Made by a program: the position numbers and the translations under genes. The notes below the pieces were generated by a model. It did no database searches and was not told the DNA's origin. It saw nothing but the letters and a program-made list of their open reading frames with translations. Source: Catenulispora sp. GP43 (GTDB lineage Bacteria > Actinomycetota > Actinomycetes > Streptomycetales > Catenulisporaceae). Taken from it: 64,000 nucleotides of DNA. The DNA lies in NCBI RefSeq assembly GCF_041260665.1, contig NZ_JBGCCT010000036.1, forward strand, positions 1 through 64,000, read 5' to 3'. Shown in pieces: positions 24,201 through 31,640 of the stretch. Position 1 is the stretch's first letter. The number at the start of each line of letters is the position of its first letter.

Positions 24201-24640
24201 ACGTCCACCACCGAGGCGCCGCCGGCCGAGGACACGCCCGAGTACTCCAGCGCCGCGACCCCGACGTCGGCGGTCGAGGTCGGCTTGGCCGTCACGGTCA
24301 GCGCACTGCCGCCGCCGGCGGTGACCGGCGCGGTCCACACGCTCAGCTCGGTGCCGTCGGAGGCGGTGAAATGGGTCAGCTCGGTGTAGGCGTTCCCGGC
24401 CGAGTCCGTCACCGAGCCGGCGGTCGCCGCCCCGGAGCTCCACACCCCCACCTCGACGATCATCCGGTCCCCCGCCGTGACGGCGGCGGCCGGCTTCGCC
24501 GACAGGGTACTGACGTTCGACGCGTGCGCCGTGGCCTGCTGCACGAAGCTCGGCGCGCCTCCTGAAGCCGCTGCGGGCGCGGTCGCTGATCCGACCGCGC
24601 CCAGGACCGTCACCACGGCCAGCGCTAGTGATGCCTTCAC
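21275..24640 (-). CDS. Galactose-oxidase-like copper radical oxidase with FN3 and duplicated flanking modules
   Basis: A 1,121-aa secreted AA5-type oxidase. Order: signal peptide (~1-28); a ~215-aa beta module (~31-247); FN3 (~250-345); Kelch propeller plus DUF1929 (~355-760); FN3 (~800-890); a second copy of the N-terminal module (~905-1121). Cofactor residues expected from galactose/glyoxal oxidase are visible: Cys in SSIFCAGNAKL, Tyr in LPRWYPDLTE, Tyr-His in ARNYHSTAVL, His in QSDMDQHFVPL. Family reaction: oxidation of primary alcohols or aldehydes with production of H2O2, using a Tyr-Cys radical and copper. GTG 24640 is supported by a GGTGGGGGG site; the longer frame to 24736 lacks a signal peptide. 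The flanking modules are of unknown function. Confidence 0.85.
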   Translation of the reverse strand: MKASLALAVVTVLGAVGSATAPAAASGGAPSFVQQATAHASNVSTLSAKPAAAVTAGDRMIVEVGVWSSGAATAGSVTDSAGNAYTELTHFTASDGTELSVWTAPVTAGGGSALTVTAKPTSTADVGVAALEYSGVSSAGGASVVDVQAHNTGKTGAAGTVASGATGATTGAGELALGFYADSGFGDTITPGSGFTGRANVSNAGNMEVAVEDAVTSAAGATPNAAFGTGGSTVWLAATVVLKAENSGTATVPGTPTGLAAVAGSASATLTWTAPPDGGSPLTSYTVTPYADGVPGTPTVVTGTPPTPSVTVSGLSNAVPYTFTVSAANAVGAGPVSQPSNSVVPDPVPAGQFGPLQTSPIVAVHSVVLDDGKDLQWDGWETPEPTYLHDPAAGTYTEITAPSSIFCAGNAKLPDGRVLVVGGYGASSTGNLGIVDTTIFNPATQTWSRVADMHLPRWYPDLTELPDGRYVAISGNSSGANVWADTPEIYDPVANTWTELSAINTSQVHEEEYPFSYLAPNGKVFTIGPSEDVSYWLDANAQTWTSVGASGLKNGSSVMYRPGQILYSGGSPSVTSTTTAVAGAATIDLTSATPTWQPVAPMNYPRVYHTLTMLADGRVLAIGGEPTSNQDTVTSGVLPAEIWDPATKQWTTIGSIAAARNYHSTAVLEPDGTVLIAGGGHEESTSDPGQYNSQVYSPSYLFNGPRPTITAGPGSAQYGAAMTVTTPDAASIASVNLVSYAADTHQSDMDQHFVPLSFTAGDGTLSVQAPAGGAIAPPGDYMLFIVNKAGVPSVAATVHLSAAAPTVPGAPTGVTATAGPSSATVSWTAPASGAAAVTSYTVTPYANGSALTPTTVTGTPPATSATISGLTNGTSYTFTVSATDSAGTGVASAPSNAVVPTNVAAPVFVQQASTHVPSASSAAVTLGAPITVGDRLVVEVGVWNTSSATATAVTDTAGDTYTEISHFTASDHTEMSVWSAPITGGGGTKPTVTAKASSGGAAIGLAALEYSGLSAAAGLAAVDTQAHATGTTGAAATVSSGATAAASAAGELAVGFYADSGFGDVLSAGGGFTQRVDISNTGDMEALVEDQVPGAGATAAGTFGTGGSTVWLAETVVFKHS

Positions 24641-24660
24641 GTTCCCCCCACCTGTCGACG

Positions 24661-24682
24661 GCACGGCCGCTCGGCCGCGTGC
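24661..24682 (-). terminator. GC-rich hairpin after the levanase operon
   Basis: GCACGGCCG and GGCCGCGTGC pair with a one-base bulge around a short loop, lying between the levanase stop (24759) and the downstream oxidase start (24640). It probably ends the fructan operon transcript. Confidence 0.4.
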
Positions 24683-24758
24683 GTTCAGAATCGGACGCGC
24701 GCCTGATCGGGGATAAGAGGTGACATCACTGAACACGGGTTAATTCGGGTGCTGCTAT

Positions 24759-27281
24759 TCAGGGCCAGATGGAAGCCAGCTTCCAGACGTGCAGGCCCGC
24801 GACGGTGGCGCGGCCGCCCTCGGCGAACACGTCCAGACCGGTGCTCGCCGGATCCGGGAAGATCTGCGTGGTCAAGACCCGGGTGCCGTCGGCGGTGTAG
24901 ACCTCGACCGAGGAGGCGTCCACCAGGATGTGCAAGGCCAGCGCGCCGCCGGTCAACGCCACCGGCGCCGACTCCACCGACGGGAACGACGGATCGAACC
25001 CGACGTCGCCGGAGGCAGTGCGGTCCACGAACAGCCGGCCGCTGCCCGCGTCGTAGCCGATGCGGGTGCGCTGGCCGCCGGCTCCGGTGCGGACGTCCAG
25101 GCCCACCTGGCGCGCGCCGTGCGGGTTGAGGCTGACCTGCGCCTCGAACTCCGGGCCCGCGTTGGCGGGGACGGGGACGGCAACGGGGACCGTCGTGGAG
25201 TCGAGCTGGATCGCCGACGTCGAGTACTGCGATCGCCGCAGCGAGTTCAGCGAGATCGGCTGCTGGGTCAGCTGGACCGTGCCGTCCACGGTGGTCAGAC
25301 TGAGCCGGCGCGGCAGGCTGTCGGCGCTGCGCCACGGCGAGGTCGGGATGTTCTGGCCGTACTGCCAGTTGTTCATCCAGCCCACCATGATGCGGCTGCC
25401 GTCCGGGGTGTCGTTGAAGGTGCTGCTGGCGTAGAAGTCCGGTCCGTAGTCGATCCAGTGCGCGCGCTGGATCACCGACAACGCCGGGGCGGAGGCGGCC
25501 ATGAAGTCATCGGCGAGGATATGACCCCAGCCGCCGGTGGCGTGGTCGACGATCTGGATCCGCGCCTGCTTGCCGACCAGGTCGTGCAGGTCCCAGGAGG
25601 CCCAGTCGAGGTTCTCGCTGTCCGAGCCGGTCGCCGAGCGCACCACCTGGCCGTCGACGACCAGGTTCACCGAGGTCTGGTCGTCCTTCGGCTCGGCCTT
25701 CTGGTCGGAGAACACGATGTCGCCGACCATCAGGTGGCCCCAGCCGCCGGTGGCGGAGTCCACGGCCTGGATCTGCGCCTGCTGCCCGGCGTAGGCGCTG
25801 ACGTCCCAGTTTGTCCAGTCGAGCTCGCCGCTGTTCGTACCGGTGGCGCTGGCCACGACCTTGCCGCCGATCAGCAGGTTGACGGCGGTCGGCGCGGCGG
25901 CACCCCAGGGATGATCACCGCCGCCGACCTGCAGCCCGATGTAGTGCGAGGAGATCGTGAACGCCGGGGAGGTGACGGTCCCGGTGCCGCCGTCCCCGGC
26001 CGGGGAGAACGTGTCCAGGACACGCGGCGTGAGCTGGTTCGGCAGCTGCTCGGCCAGCGGCCCGGAGCCGGCGAAGGAGCCGGTGGCGCTCCAGCCCTCG
26101 TCGGCATAGGTGGTGCCGGCCGACCAGTCCTGGAACAGGGTTCCCGGCGGCGGCGTGCCGTCCCCGGCGCCCGCGACGTAGGGATGATCACCTCCGCCGA
26201 CCAGGAAGTTGAGATAGAGCTTGGTGACGGTGAACGTCGGCGAGTCCAGCTCGCCGGTCGAGGGGTCGCCGCCGTTGTAGGAGTTCGCCAAGCCGGGCGG
26301 GGTGAAGCCGGTGACCTGCTGCTGGTCCGGCAGGGTTCCGGCCGCGGGCGCGGAGCCGAAGGCCGTGCCGGTCGCGGTCCAGGTCCCGTAGCCCGCCGCC
26401 GAGTCGAAGTCCTGGAGGGTGTCGCCGGCCGGCGGGGTGTAGGGCGGGTCGCCGCTGGTGAAGGTGGCGCCGTTGAAGTCGCCGACGAAGTACTGCACGC
26501 CGGATCCGCCGGCGACGGCGCCGGGGTTGGTGCCGACGACCAGCACCCACTTGGTGCGCGCCGGGTCCCCGTCCACCGGCAGCGGGAACAGGTCCGGGCA
26601 CTCCCACGCGCCGCCGACCGCCCCGGCCGGGCCGAAGTCCGACAGGTGGGTCCAGGACTTCAGGTCCTTGGACGTGTAGAAGGACACCTTGTGCTGGTCG
26701 GACAGCGCGACCGTCATCAGCCAGGAGTGCGTGGGCTGATACCAGAAGACCTTCGGGTCGCGGAAGTTCTGCGACCCCAGGTCCAAAACCGGGTTGCCGC
26801 TGTACCTGGTCCAGGTGGTGCCGCCGTCGAGGCTGTAGGCCAGCGACTGCGCCTGCTTGCCGGTCGCCTTGTACGCGCTGGTGTAGATCGCGACCAGCGG
26901 CGGGTTCGCGGCGGTGCCCAGGCCCGAGGAGTCGGTCCGGTCGAACACCACGCTGCCGGAGAAGACCATCTCGTCGGCGTCCTGCGGGATGGCCAGCGGG
27001 AGCTGCTTCCAGTGGACGAGGTCGGTGCTCACGGCGTGGCCCCAAGACATGTTGCCCCAGGTGGCGCCGCTCGGGTTGTACTGGAAGAACAGGTGGTACT
27101 GGCCCTTGTAGTAGATCAGGCCATTGGGGTCGTTCATCCAGTTCTGCTGCGGGGAGAAGTGGAACTGCGGGCGGTAGATCTCGTGGTACAGGGCGTCGGC
27201 CGAGGCCGGCGGGCCGGCGACTGAGGCCGCGGTGAACAACGCGGCGACGGCGAACAGTACTTTGAGCCGGGTTCGGGACAT
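24759..27281 (-). CDS. Secreted GH32 levanase/fructan hydrolase with inserted beta modules
   Basis: An 840-aa exported enzyme. A signal peptide (1-28) precedes a GH32 five-bladed propeller with NWMNDPNG (Asp nucleophile, ~51), FRDPK (~174) and WECPD (acid-base Glu, ~227). The propeller is split: residues ~280-608 hold inserted beta-sandwich-like modules with repeated GGGDHP and TGGWGH(L/I) motifs. The propeller resumes at WIDYGPDFYASSTF and the usual C-terminal GH32 sandwich follows. Similar split levanases exist among actinobacteria, and the insert may bind the polymer. It lies 20 bases after the PfkB gene with AAGGAGG 7 bases before ATG, the strongest ribosome site of the operon. Its reaction releases fructose or fructo-oligosaccharides for the importer encoded upstream. 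Confidence 0.9.
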   Translation of the reverse strand: MSRTRLKVLFAVAALFTAASVAGPPASADALYHEIYRPQFHFSPQQNWMNDPNGLIYYKGQYHLFFQYNPSGATWGNMSWGHAVSTDLVHWKQLPLAIPQDADEMVFSGSVVFDRTDSSGLGTAANPPLVAIYTSAYKATGKQAQSLAYSLDGGTTWTRYSGNPVLDLGSQNFRDPKVFWYQPTHSWLMTVALSDQHKVSFYTSKDLKSWTHLSDFGPAGAVGGAWECPDLFPLPVDGDPARTKWVLVVGTNPGAVAGGSGVQYFVGDFNGATFTSGDPPYTPPAGDTLQDFDSAAGYGTWTATGTAFGSAPAAGTLPDQQQVTGFTPPGLANSYNGGDPSTGELDSPTFTVTKLYLNFLVGGGDHPYVAGAGDGTPPPGTLFQDWSAGTTYADEGWSATGSFAGSGPLAEQLPNQLTPRVLDTFSPAGDGGTGTVTSPAFTISSHYIGLQVGGGDHPWGAAAPTAVNLLIGGKVVASATGTNSGELDWTNWDVSAYAGQQAQIQAVDSATGGWGHLMVGDIVFSDQKAEPKDDQTSVNLVVDGQVVRSATGSDSENLDWASWDLHDLVGKQARIQIVDHATGGWGHILADDFMAASAPALSVIQRAHWIDYGPDFYASSTFNDTPDGSRIMVGWMNNWQYGQNIPTSPWRSADSLPRRLSLTTVDGTVQLTQQPISLNSLRRSQYSTSAIQLDSTTVPVAVPVPANAGPEFEAQVSLNPHGARQVGLDVRTGAGGQRTRIGYDAGSGRLFVDRTASGDVGFDPSFPSVESAPVALTGGALALHILVDASSVEVYTADGTRVLTTQIFPDPASTGLDVFAEGGRATVAGLHVWKLASIWP

Positions 27282-27301
27282 GGTGGTACCTCCTTAGCTG
27301 T

Positions 27302-28309
27302 TCAGCGGAGGACGGCCGGGGCTTCGAGGTCGGCCGGGGCTTCGAGGTCGGCCCGGGTCGGAGGGTCCGAGCCGCGACGGCCGCACGTCATGGCGGCGGC
27401 CCGAGCAGCGTCGGTGAGGACCGTGGTGAGGGCGTCGACGCCGATGGCTCGCAGGTCGGCGCGGGCCGGGGCGCCGAGCAGGCGCCGGTCGTGCAGGCCG
27501 GCGAGGAGGGCGCTCATATAGGCGTCGCCGGCTCCGACGGTGTCGACGACCTCGACCGGGAACGCCGGGACCTCGATGATCCCGGCCGCGCAGGCCGCCA
27601 CGGCTCCGGCCGCGCCCTGGGTGACCACCGCGAGGGCGGTGCCGGTGGCGACCAGGTGCTGGGCGAAGGCCGCCGGCGGGATGGCCGGGGACAGCCACCC
27701 GAGGTCGGCGTCGCTGAGCTTGACCACGTCGGCCAACTCGATCAATGTGTTGATGCGATGGCGCGCGTCGGGGATCGCGGCCATGTGGTCGGGGCGGATG
27801 TTCGGGTCGTAGGTGATGGTGGCGGTGGGGCGGACTCGGCGAACCAGGGCGGCGATCTCGTGCGCGCCGGGTGGCAGGACCGCCGCCAGCGACCCGATGT
27901 GCAGGGCCGCGAGCGAGTCCGGGTCGAGCTGCTGGAGTTCGGCCTCGGTCCACTGCCAGTCGGCGGTGCCGTGGATCCGCAGATCGTAGTGCGGGCCGCG
28001 GGACACCAGCGCCACCGACGACGGCTCGGCCGCCGCCACCACGCCGCGCATGTCGACGCCCGCGTCGGCCAGACGGCGGCGCAGGATCCGGCCCGGCGGG
28101 TCGCCGGAGATGCGCGCCGCCATGCGGGTCGGGATGCCGAGCCGGGCCAGGCCGACCGCGACGTTGGCCGGCGAGCCGCCGGGGACCGCTTGATAACAGT
28201 CGTGGACATCGACCGGGATCAGGTCGATCAGCGCCTCGCCGACCACCGCGACGGCGGCGGTGCCAACATCGGTATCGGTATCGGCGAAGGCGCCCTGTGC
28301 TTGAACCAT
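27302..28309 (-). CDS. PfkB-family carbohydrate kinase, probable fructokinase
   Basis: A 335-aa ribokinase-like enzyme. The N-terminal substrate-binding region reads VVGEALIDLIPV and GGSPANVAVGLARLG, the first PfkB signature. The C-terminal nucleotide/anion motif DTVGAGDAYMSALLAGL contains the catalytic Asp of GAGD. It would phosphorylate fructose released by the levanase and brought in by the ABC importer encoded immediately upstream. Its ATG is joined to the ATPase stop as TGATG, so translation is coupled. The last residues (ADLEAPADLEAP) come from a duplicated 18-base unit at 27300-27345. Fructokinase is favoured over ribokinase because of the GH32 neighbour. Confidence 0.85.
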   Translation of the reverse strand: MVQAQGAFADTDTDVGTAAVAVVGEALIDLIPVDVHDCYQAVPGGSPANVAVGLARLGIPTRMAARISGDPPGRILRRRLADAGVDMRGVVAAAEPSSVALVSRGPHYDLRIHGTADWQWTEAELQQLDPDSLAALHIGSLAAVLPPGAHEIAALVRRVRPTATITYDPNIRPDHMAAIPDARHRINTLIELADVVKLSDADLGWLSPAIPPAAFAQHLVATGTALAVVTQGAAGAVAACAAGIIEVPAFPVEVVDTVGAGDAYMSALLAGLHDRRLLGAPARADLRAIGVDALTTVLTDAARAAAMTCGRRGSDPPTRADLEAPADLEAPAVLR

Positions 28310-29274
28310 CAGCCGGCCGCCAGGTTGTCGGCCGCCGGCTTGTCGGCGGTCTGCTTGTCAGCCGTCGGCTTGTCGGCGGTCGGCTTGTCGGCGGTCGGCT
28401 TGTCGGCGGTCAGCTTGTCGGCGGTCAGCTTGTCGGCCGCCAGATTTCCGGGCGCGGCGCCGGTCATGATCGCGACCGCCTCCGACATCTCGATCTCGCC
28501 GGGCCGGACCACCGCCACCCGCCGGCCCAGGCGCTGGACGTGGACCCGGTCCGCGACGTCGAACACCGCCGGCATGTCGTGGCTGATCAGGACCACCGGC
28601 AGGCCGCGCTCGCGGACCCGGCGGATCAGGTCCAGGACCATGCCGGTCTCCTTGACGCCGAGCGCCGCGGTCGGCTCGTCCATGATCACCACGTGCCGGG
28701 CGAAGGCCGCGCTGCGCGCCACCGCGACGCCCTGCCGCTGCCCGCCGGACAGCGTCTCCACGCTCTGCTTCATCGAGCGGATGCCGATCTTCAGCTCGGC
28801 CATGTGCCCGGCGGCCTCGTTCTGCATCCGGTCCCGGTCGAGCATCCGGAACACCGAGCCGAGCACGCCCTTGCGCCGCCGCTCGCGGCCCAGGAACAGG
28901 TTCGAGGCGATGTCCAGCGCCGGGGCGACGGCCAGGTCCTGATACACGGTCTCGATGCCGGCGCGGCGCGCGTCGGCGGGGCCGTGGAAGCGGACCTGCC
29001 TGCCGTCGAGCCGCAGCTCGCCGGAGTCCGGGCTGAGCGCGCCGGACAGGGCCTTGATGAGGCTGGACTTGCCGGCGCCGTTGTCGCCGATCACCGCCAG
29101 GATCTCCCCGGGCAGCAGGTCGAAGTCGCAGCCGTCCAGGGCGGTGACGTGCCCGTAGCGCTTCACCAGGCCGCGGGCCTGGAGCACCGGTTGCTCGCCG
29201 GCCGTCGCGGCCCGCGCGTTCTCGGTGGTCGGGCTGGATTGACTGGACTGCGATTGACTAAACCGTGCCGTCAC
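28309..29274 (-). CDS. ABC transporter ATPase for sugar uptake
   Basis: A 321-aa nucleotide-binding subunit of a CUT2 (Rbs/Frc-type) importer. Walker A is VIGDNGAGKSSL (~61-72), the signature is ETLSGGQRQG, Walker B is VVIMDEPTAALG, and the switch His is in VLISHDMP. Unlike RbsA it has only one ATPase domain, as in FrcA-like proteins; it would act as a homodimer. The last ~40 residues are a pentapeptide repeat ADK(L/P/Q)T. GTGA overlaps link it to the permease upstream, and TGATG to the kinase downstream. The N-terminal ~28 residues are Ser/Gln-rich, so a later start is possible. Confidence 0.9.
   Translation of the reverse strand: MTARFSQSQSSQSSPTTENARAATAGEQPVLQARGLVKRYGHVTALDGCDFDLLPGEILAVIGDNGAGKSSLIKALSGALSPDSGELRLDGRQVRFHGPADARRAGIETVYQDLAVAPALDIASNLFLGRERRRKGVLGSVFRMLDRDRMQNEAAGHMAELKIGIRSMKQSVETLSGGQRQGVAVARSAAFARHVVIMDEPTAALGVKETGMVLDLIRRVRERGLPVVLISHDMPAVFDVADRVHVQRLGRRVAVVRPGEIEMSEAVAIMTGAAPGNLAADKLTADKLTADKPTADKPTADKPTADKQTADKPAADNLAAG
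28318..28443. repeat. 15-bp tandem repeat encoding pentapeptide tail
   Basis: About eight copies of a 15-base unit (CTTGTCGGCGGTCGG-like on the plus strand) encode the C-terminal ADKLT/ADKPT pentapeptides of the ABC ATPase. A unit change keeps the frame, so tail length could vary between strains. Confidence 0.85.
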
Positions 29275-30317
29275 TTGCGCCTCCTGCGGGCGAGTTGGTC
29301 CACCGCCACGGCCGCGATGACCAGGATGCCGGTGATGAGGATCTGGTAGACCGAGTCGACCCCGGTGAGCTGCAGGCCGTTGCGGATCACGCCGACCAGC
29401 AGCGCGCCGTACAGGGCGCCGACGATCGAGCCGCGCCCGCCGAACAGGCTGATGCCGCCCAGGACCACCGCGGTGATCGAGTCCAGGTTCTCGGTCTGGC
29501 CGGCCTGCGGGTCGCCGACGCCGGTGCGGGCCACCAGCAGCAGCGCCGCGATCCCGTACAGCGCGCCGGCGATCGTGTAGACCGTGATCAGCTGACGCCG
29601 GACATCGACGCCGGCCAGCCGCACCGCGTCCGGGTTGTCGCCGACCGCGTACAGGTGGCGCCCGGCGGCGGTGTGCCGCAGGACGTACCAGGCCAGCGCG
29701 AACAGCACCAGCATCAGCACCGAGCCGTAGGTGACGCGGGTCTGCCCGAGCGGGAAGGTGTCGCCGAGCTTGGTCAGCACGGTCGGCAGCCCGGTGACGG
29801 TCTGTTCCTTGGACGTGATGTGGGTCAGCGCCATCGCGATGTTCAGCGTGCCGAGCGTGACGATGAACGGCGGCAGCTTGGCCAGCGTCACCAGCGAGCC
29901 GTTGACCGCTCCGAACAGCGCGCAGACCCCGATGCCCGCGGCGATCGCCAGCCAGACGGGAAGCCCGCCGGCCACCGCGAGCCGGGTCATGACGATGGAG
30001 CCGAACGCCATGACGGCGCCGTTGGACAGGTCGATCCCGGCGGTGAGGATGATCGCGGACTGGCCGACGGCCAGGGTGCCGACCACCATCACCTGCTGCA
30101 GGATCAGGGACATGTTGCCGCCGGTCAGGAACCGGCCGGAGGCGAAGGAGAAGTACAGACAGGCCAGCAGCAGCGCGCCCAGCGGCCCGAGGGTCGGGAT
30201 CCGCAGCAGGGTGGCCAGGCGGCTGGGGGCCGCCTCCGGTGGGGAGGCAGCGGCACGCTCAGTGGTCGGCGCGCTCACGGTACTCACGGTGCTCGTGGCG
30301 TTCATCAGGCGGCTCAC
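29271..30317 (-). CDS. ABC sugar permease (RbsC/FrcC type)
   Basis: A 348-aa inner-membrane protein of the BPD_transp_2/CUT2 class with about ten hydrophobic segments, beginning GPLGALLLACLYFSF. The conserved GQSAIILTAGIDLSNGAVM loop, PPFIVTLGTLNIAMAL, GDNPDAVRLAGVDV (the cytosolic coupling motif) and VVLGGISLFGGRGS are all present. GTG 30317 overlaps the binding-protein stop as GTGA, and its own stop overlaps the ATPase start. It would homodimerise to import monosaccharide, most likely fructose, from the lipoprotein encoded before it. Confidence 0.93.
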   Translation of the reverse strand: MSRLMNATSTVSTVSAPTTERAAASPPEAAPSRLATLLRIPTLGPLGALLLACLYFSFASGRFLTGGNMSLILQQVMVVGTLAVGQSAIILTAGIDLSNGAVMAFGSIVMTRLAVAGGLPVWLAIAAGIGVCALFGAVNGSLVTLAKLPPFIVTLGTLNIAMALTHITSKEQTVTGLPTVLTKLGDTFPLGQTRVTYGSVLMLVLFALAWYVLRHTAAGRHLYAVGDNPDAVRLAGVDVRRQLITVYTIAGALYGIAALLLVARTGVGDPQAGQTENLDSITAVVLGGISLFGGRGSIVGALYGALLVGVIRNGLQLTGVDSVYQILITGILVIAAVAVDQLARRRRK

Positions 30318-31339
30318 GATCCCCAGCAGTTGGACTGGCCGTAGGACGCGTCCTTGGAGTCGACGCCGGCCGCCGGGGTGGCGGCGATCAGGCTCACGCC
30401 GGTGTCGGTGTAGCCGCTGGGCTTCTTACCGGTCTTGGCGAAGTCCCTGACCGCGTCCACCCCGAGCGTGGCCATCTTCAGCGGGTACTGCTGCGAGTCG
30501 GCGGCGAACTGGCCCTGGGTCAGGGCGCTGACGCCGGTGCAGGAGCCGTCGATGGTCACGATGGTCACCGCCTTGTCCTTGCCGGCGGCCTTGAGCGCCT
30601 GGTAGGCGCCCATCGCGGCGGGCTCGTTGATCGCGTAGACGAGGTTGATGTCAGGGGCCTTCTGCAGGCAGTTCTCCATCGCGGTCTGCCCCTTGGCCTG
30701 GTCGCCGCCGGTGTCCGCCTCGCAGGCGATCGCGGGGTCGCCCTCGGCGATGCCGAAGCCGGACAGGAAGCCGTCGTGCCGCTGGACGCCGACGTCCACG
30801 CCGGGCGTCAGGTCGAGCATCGCGATCTTCGCGGCCTTGCCGGCCATCCTCACCTTGGCGAACTGGCCGATGAGCTTGCCCGCGGTGAGGTTGTTCGTGG
30901 CGAACAGCGCGTCGGCGGAGTTCTGCGGGTCCGGCGGCGTGTCCAGGGCGATCACGACGATGCCCTGCTGGCGGGCCCGGTCCAGAGTCGGGGCGATCGC
31001 CTTGGGGTCGCTCGGGGTGATCAGGATGCCTTTGACGCCCGCGGCGATCATGTTCTCCACCGCGGTGACCTGGCCGGAGTTGTCGCCGTCATAGGCCCCG
31101 GCGGCCGTGAGCAGCTTGACGCCGTCCTTGGCGGCCTCGGCCTGCGCGCCCTTCTTCATGGTGACGAAGTAGGGGTTGGTCTCGGTCTTGGTGATCAGGC
31201 CGACGGTGATCGAGCCGGAGCCGCCGGAACCGCCGGAACCGGACGAGCCACCGGAGCCGCCGGAGCCGCACGCGGTCAGCGTGGCGGCCAGGACGAGCGC
31301 GGCTATCGCCGGGGATGCGAATCTCGATGACATGGACAT
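30314..31339 (-). CDS. Sugar-binding lipoprotein (CUT2 importer)
   Basis: A 341-aa solute-binding protein. The lipobox LTACGS (~residue 25) follows a hydrophobic leader; a Gly/Ser-rich linker of ~20 residues leads into the Peripla_BP_4 fold, starting SITVGLITKTETNPYFVTMKKGA. GILITPSDPKAIAPTL and VVIALDTPPDP are the usual sugar-site strands, resembling FrcB/RbsB proteins. ATG 31339 was chosen over the longer frame because of the lipoprotein leader and an AAGGGA site. It is the first gene of the fructan operon, transcribed from the promoter that carries three LacI-type operators, so it is likely induced by fructose or a derivative. Confidence 0.92.
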   Translation of the reverse strand: MSMSSRFASPAIAALVLAATLTACGSGGSGGSSGSGGSGGSGSITVGLITKTETNPYFVTMKKGAQAEAAKDGVKLLTAAGAYDGDNSGQVTAVENMIAAGVKGILITPSDPKAIAPTLDRARQQGIVVIALDTPPDPQNSADALFATNNLTAGKLIGQFAKVRMAGKAAKIAMLDLTPGVDVGVQRHDGFLSGFGIAEGDPAIACEADTGGDQAKGQTAMENCLQKAPDINLVYAINEPAAMGAYQALKAAGKDKAVTIVTIDGSCTGVSALTQGQFAADSQQYPLKMATLGVDAVRDFAKTGKKPSGYTDTGVSLIAATPAAGVDSKDASYGQSNCWGS

Positions 31340-31459
31340 GGGGGTCCCTTTCGGGTCGGTTTCGGGTCGGTCTCGGACAGCCGGTGCGGAGCGAGGGCGC
31401 GACGGCATGGCCGGCTGTGTGGGTGGGCCGACCTGCGCGTTCAGCGATGCCACTAGCGG

Positions 31460-31508
31460 GGAAACGTTTCCATAGGGTTGCTGGAAACGTTTCCTTGGAA
31501 ACGTTTCC
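31460..31508. promoter_or_regulatory. Three GGAAACGTTTCC operators for LacI repressor
   Basis: The perfect palindrome GGAAACGTTTCC occurs at 31460-31471, 31483-31494 and 31497-31508, with centres 23 and 14 bases apart. They lie between the fructan operon (start 31339) and the divergent LacI gene (31641). AACGTT-centred palindromes are standard LacI-family operators. Confidence 0.85.
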
Positions 31509-31640
31509 TGGTACCGTAGGGCCGATGTGACGCGCTGTCCAGAGGTAGGCGAGAATCGGTGTCGATCGTGACTGTTCCGTTTCCGACACCGCCGTGGGGC
31601 GAGGCAGGGGGCACCGTGGCGCAGGGCCGTCGGGGGTGTT

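Noticed and set aside
21101-24565. Long plus-strand open frame (1,154 codons) opposite the copper oxidase
   Set aside because: Arg/Gly-rich composition with no domain; the opposite strand has signal peptide, FN3 and Kelch motifs and host codon use.
24789-27224. Long plus-strand open frame opposite the levanase
   Set aside because: Shadow of the GH32 gene, which has all three catalytic motifs on the minus strand.
28318-28443. Possible CRISPR array
   Set aside because: The repeats are contiguous 15-base coding units with no spacers and lie within the ABC ATPase gene.
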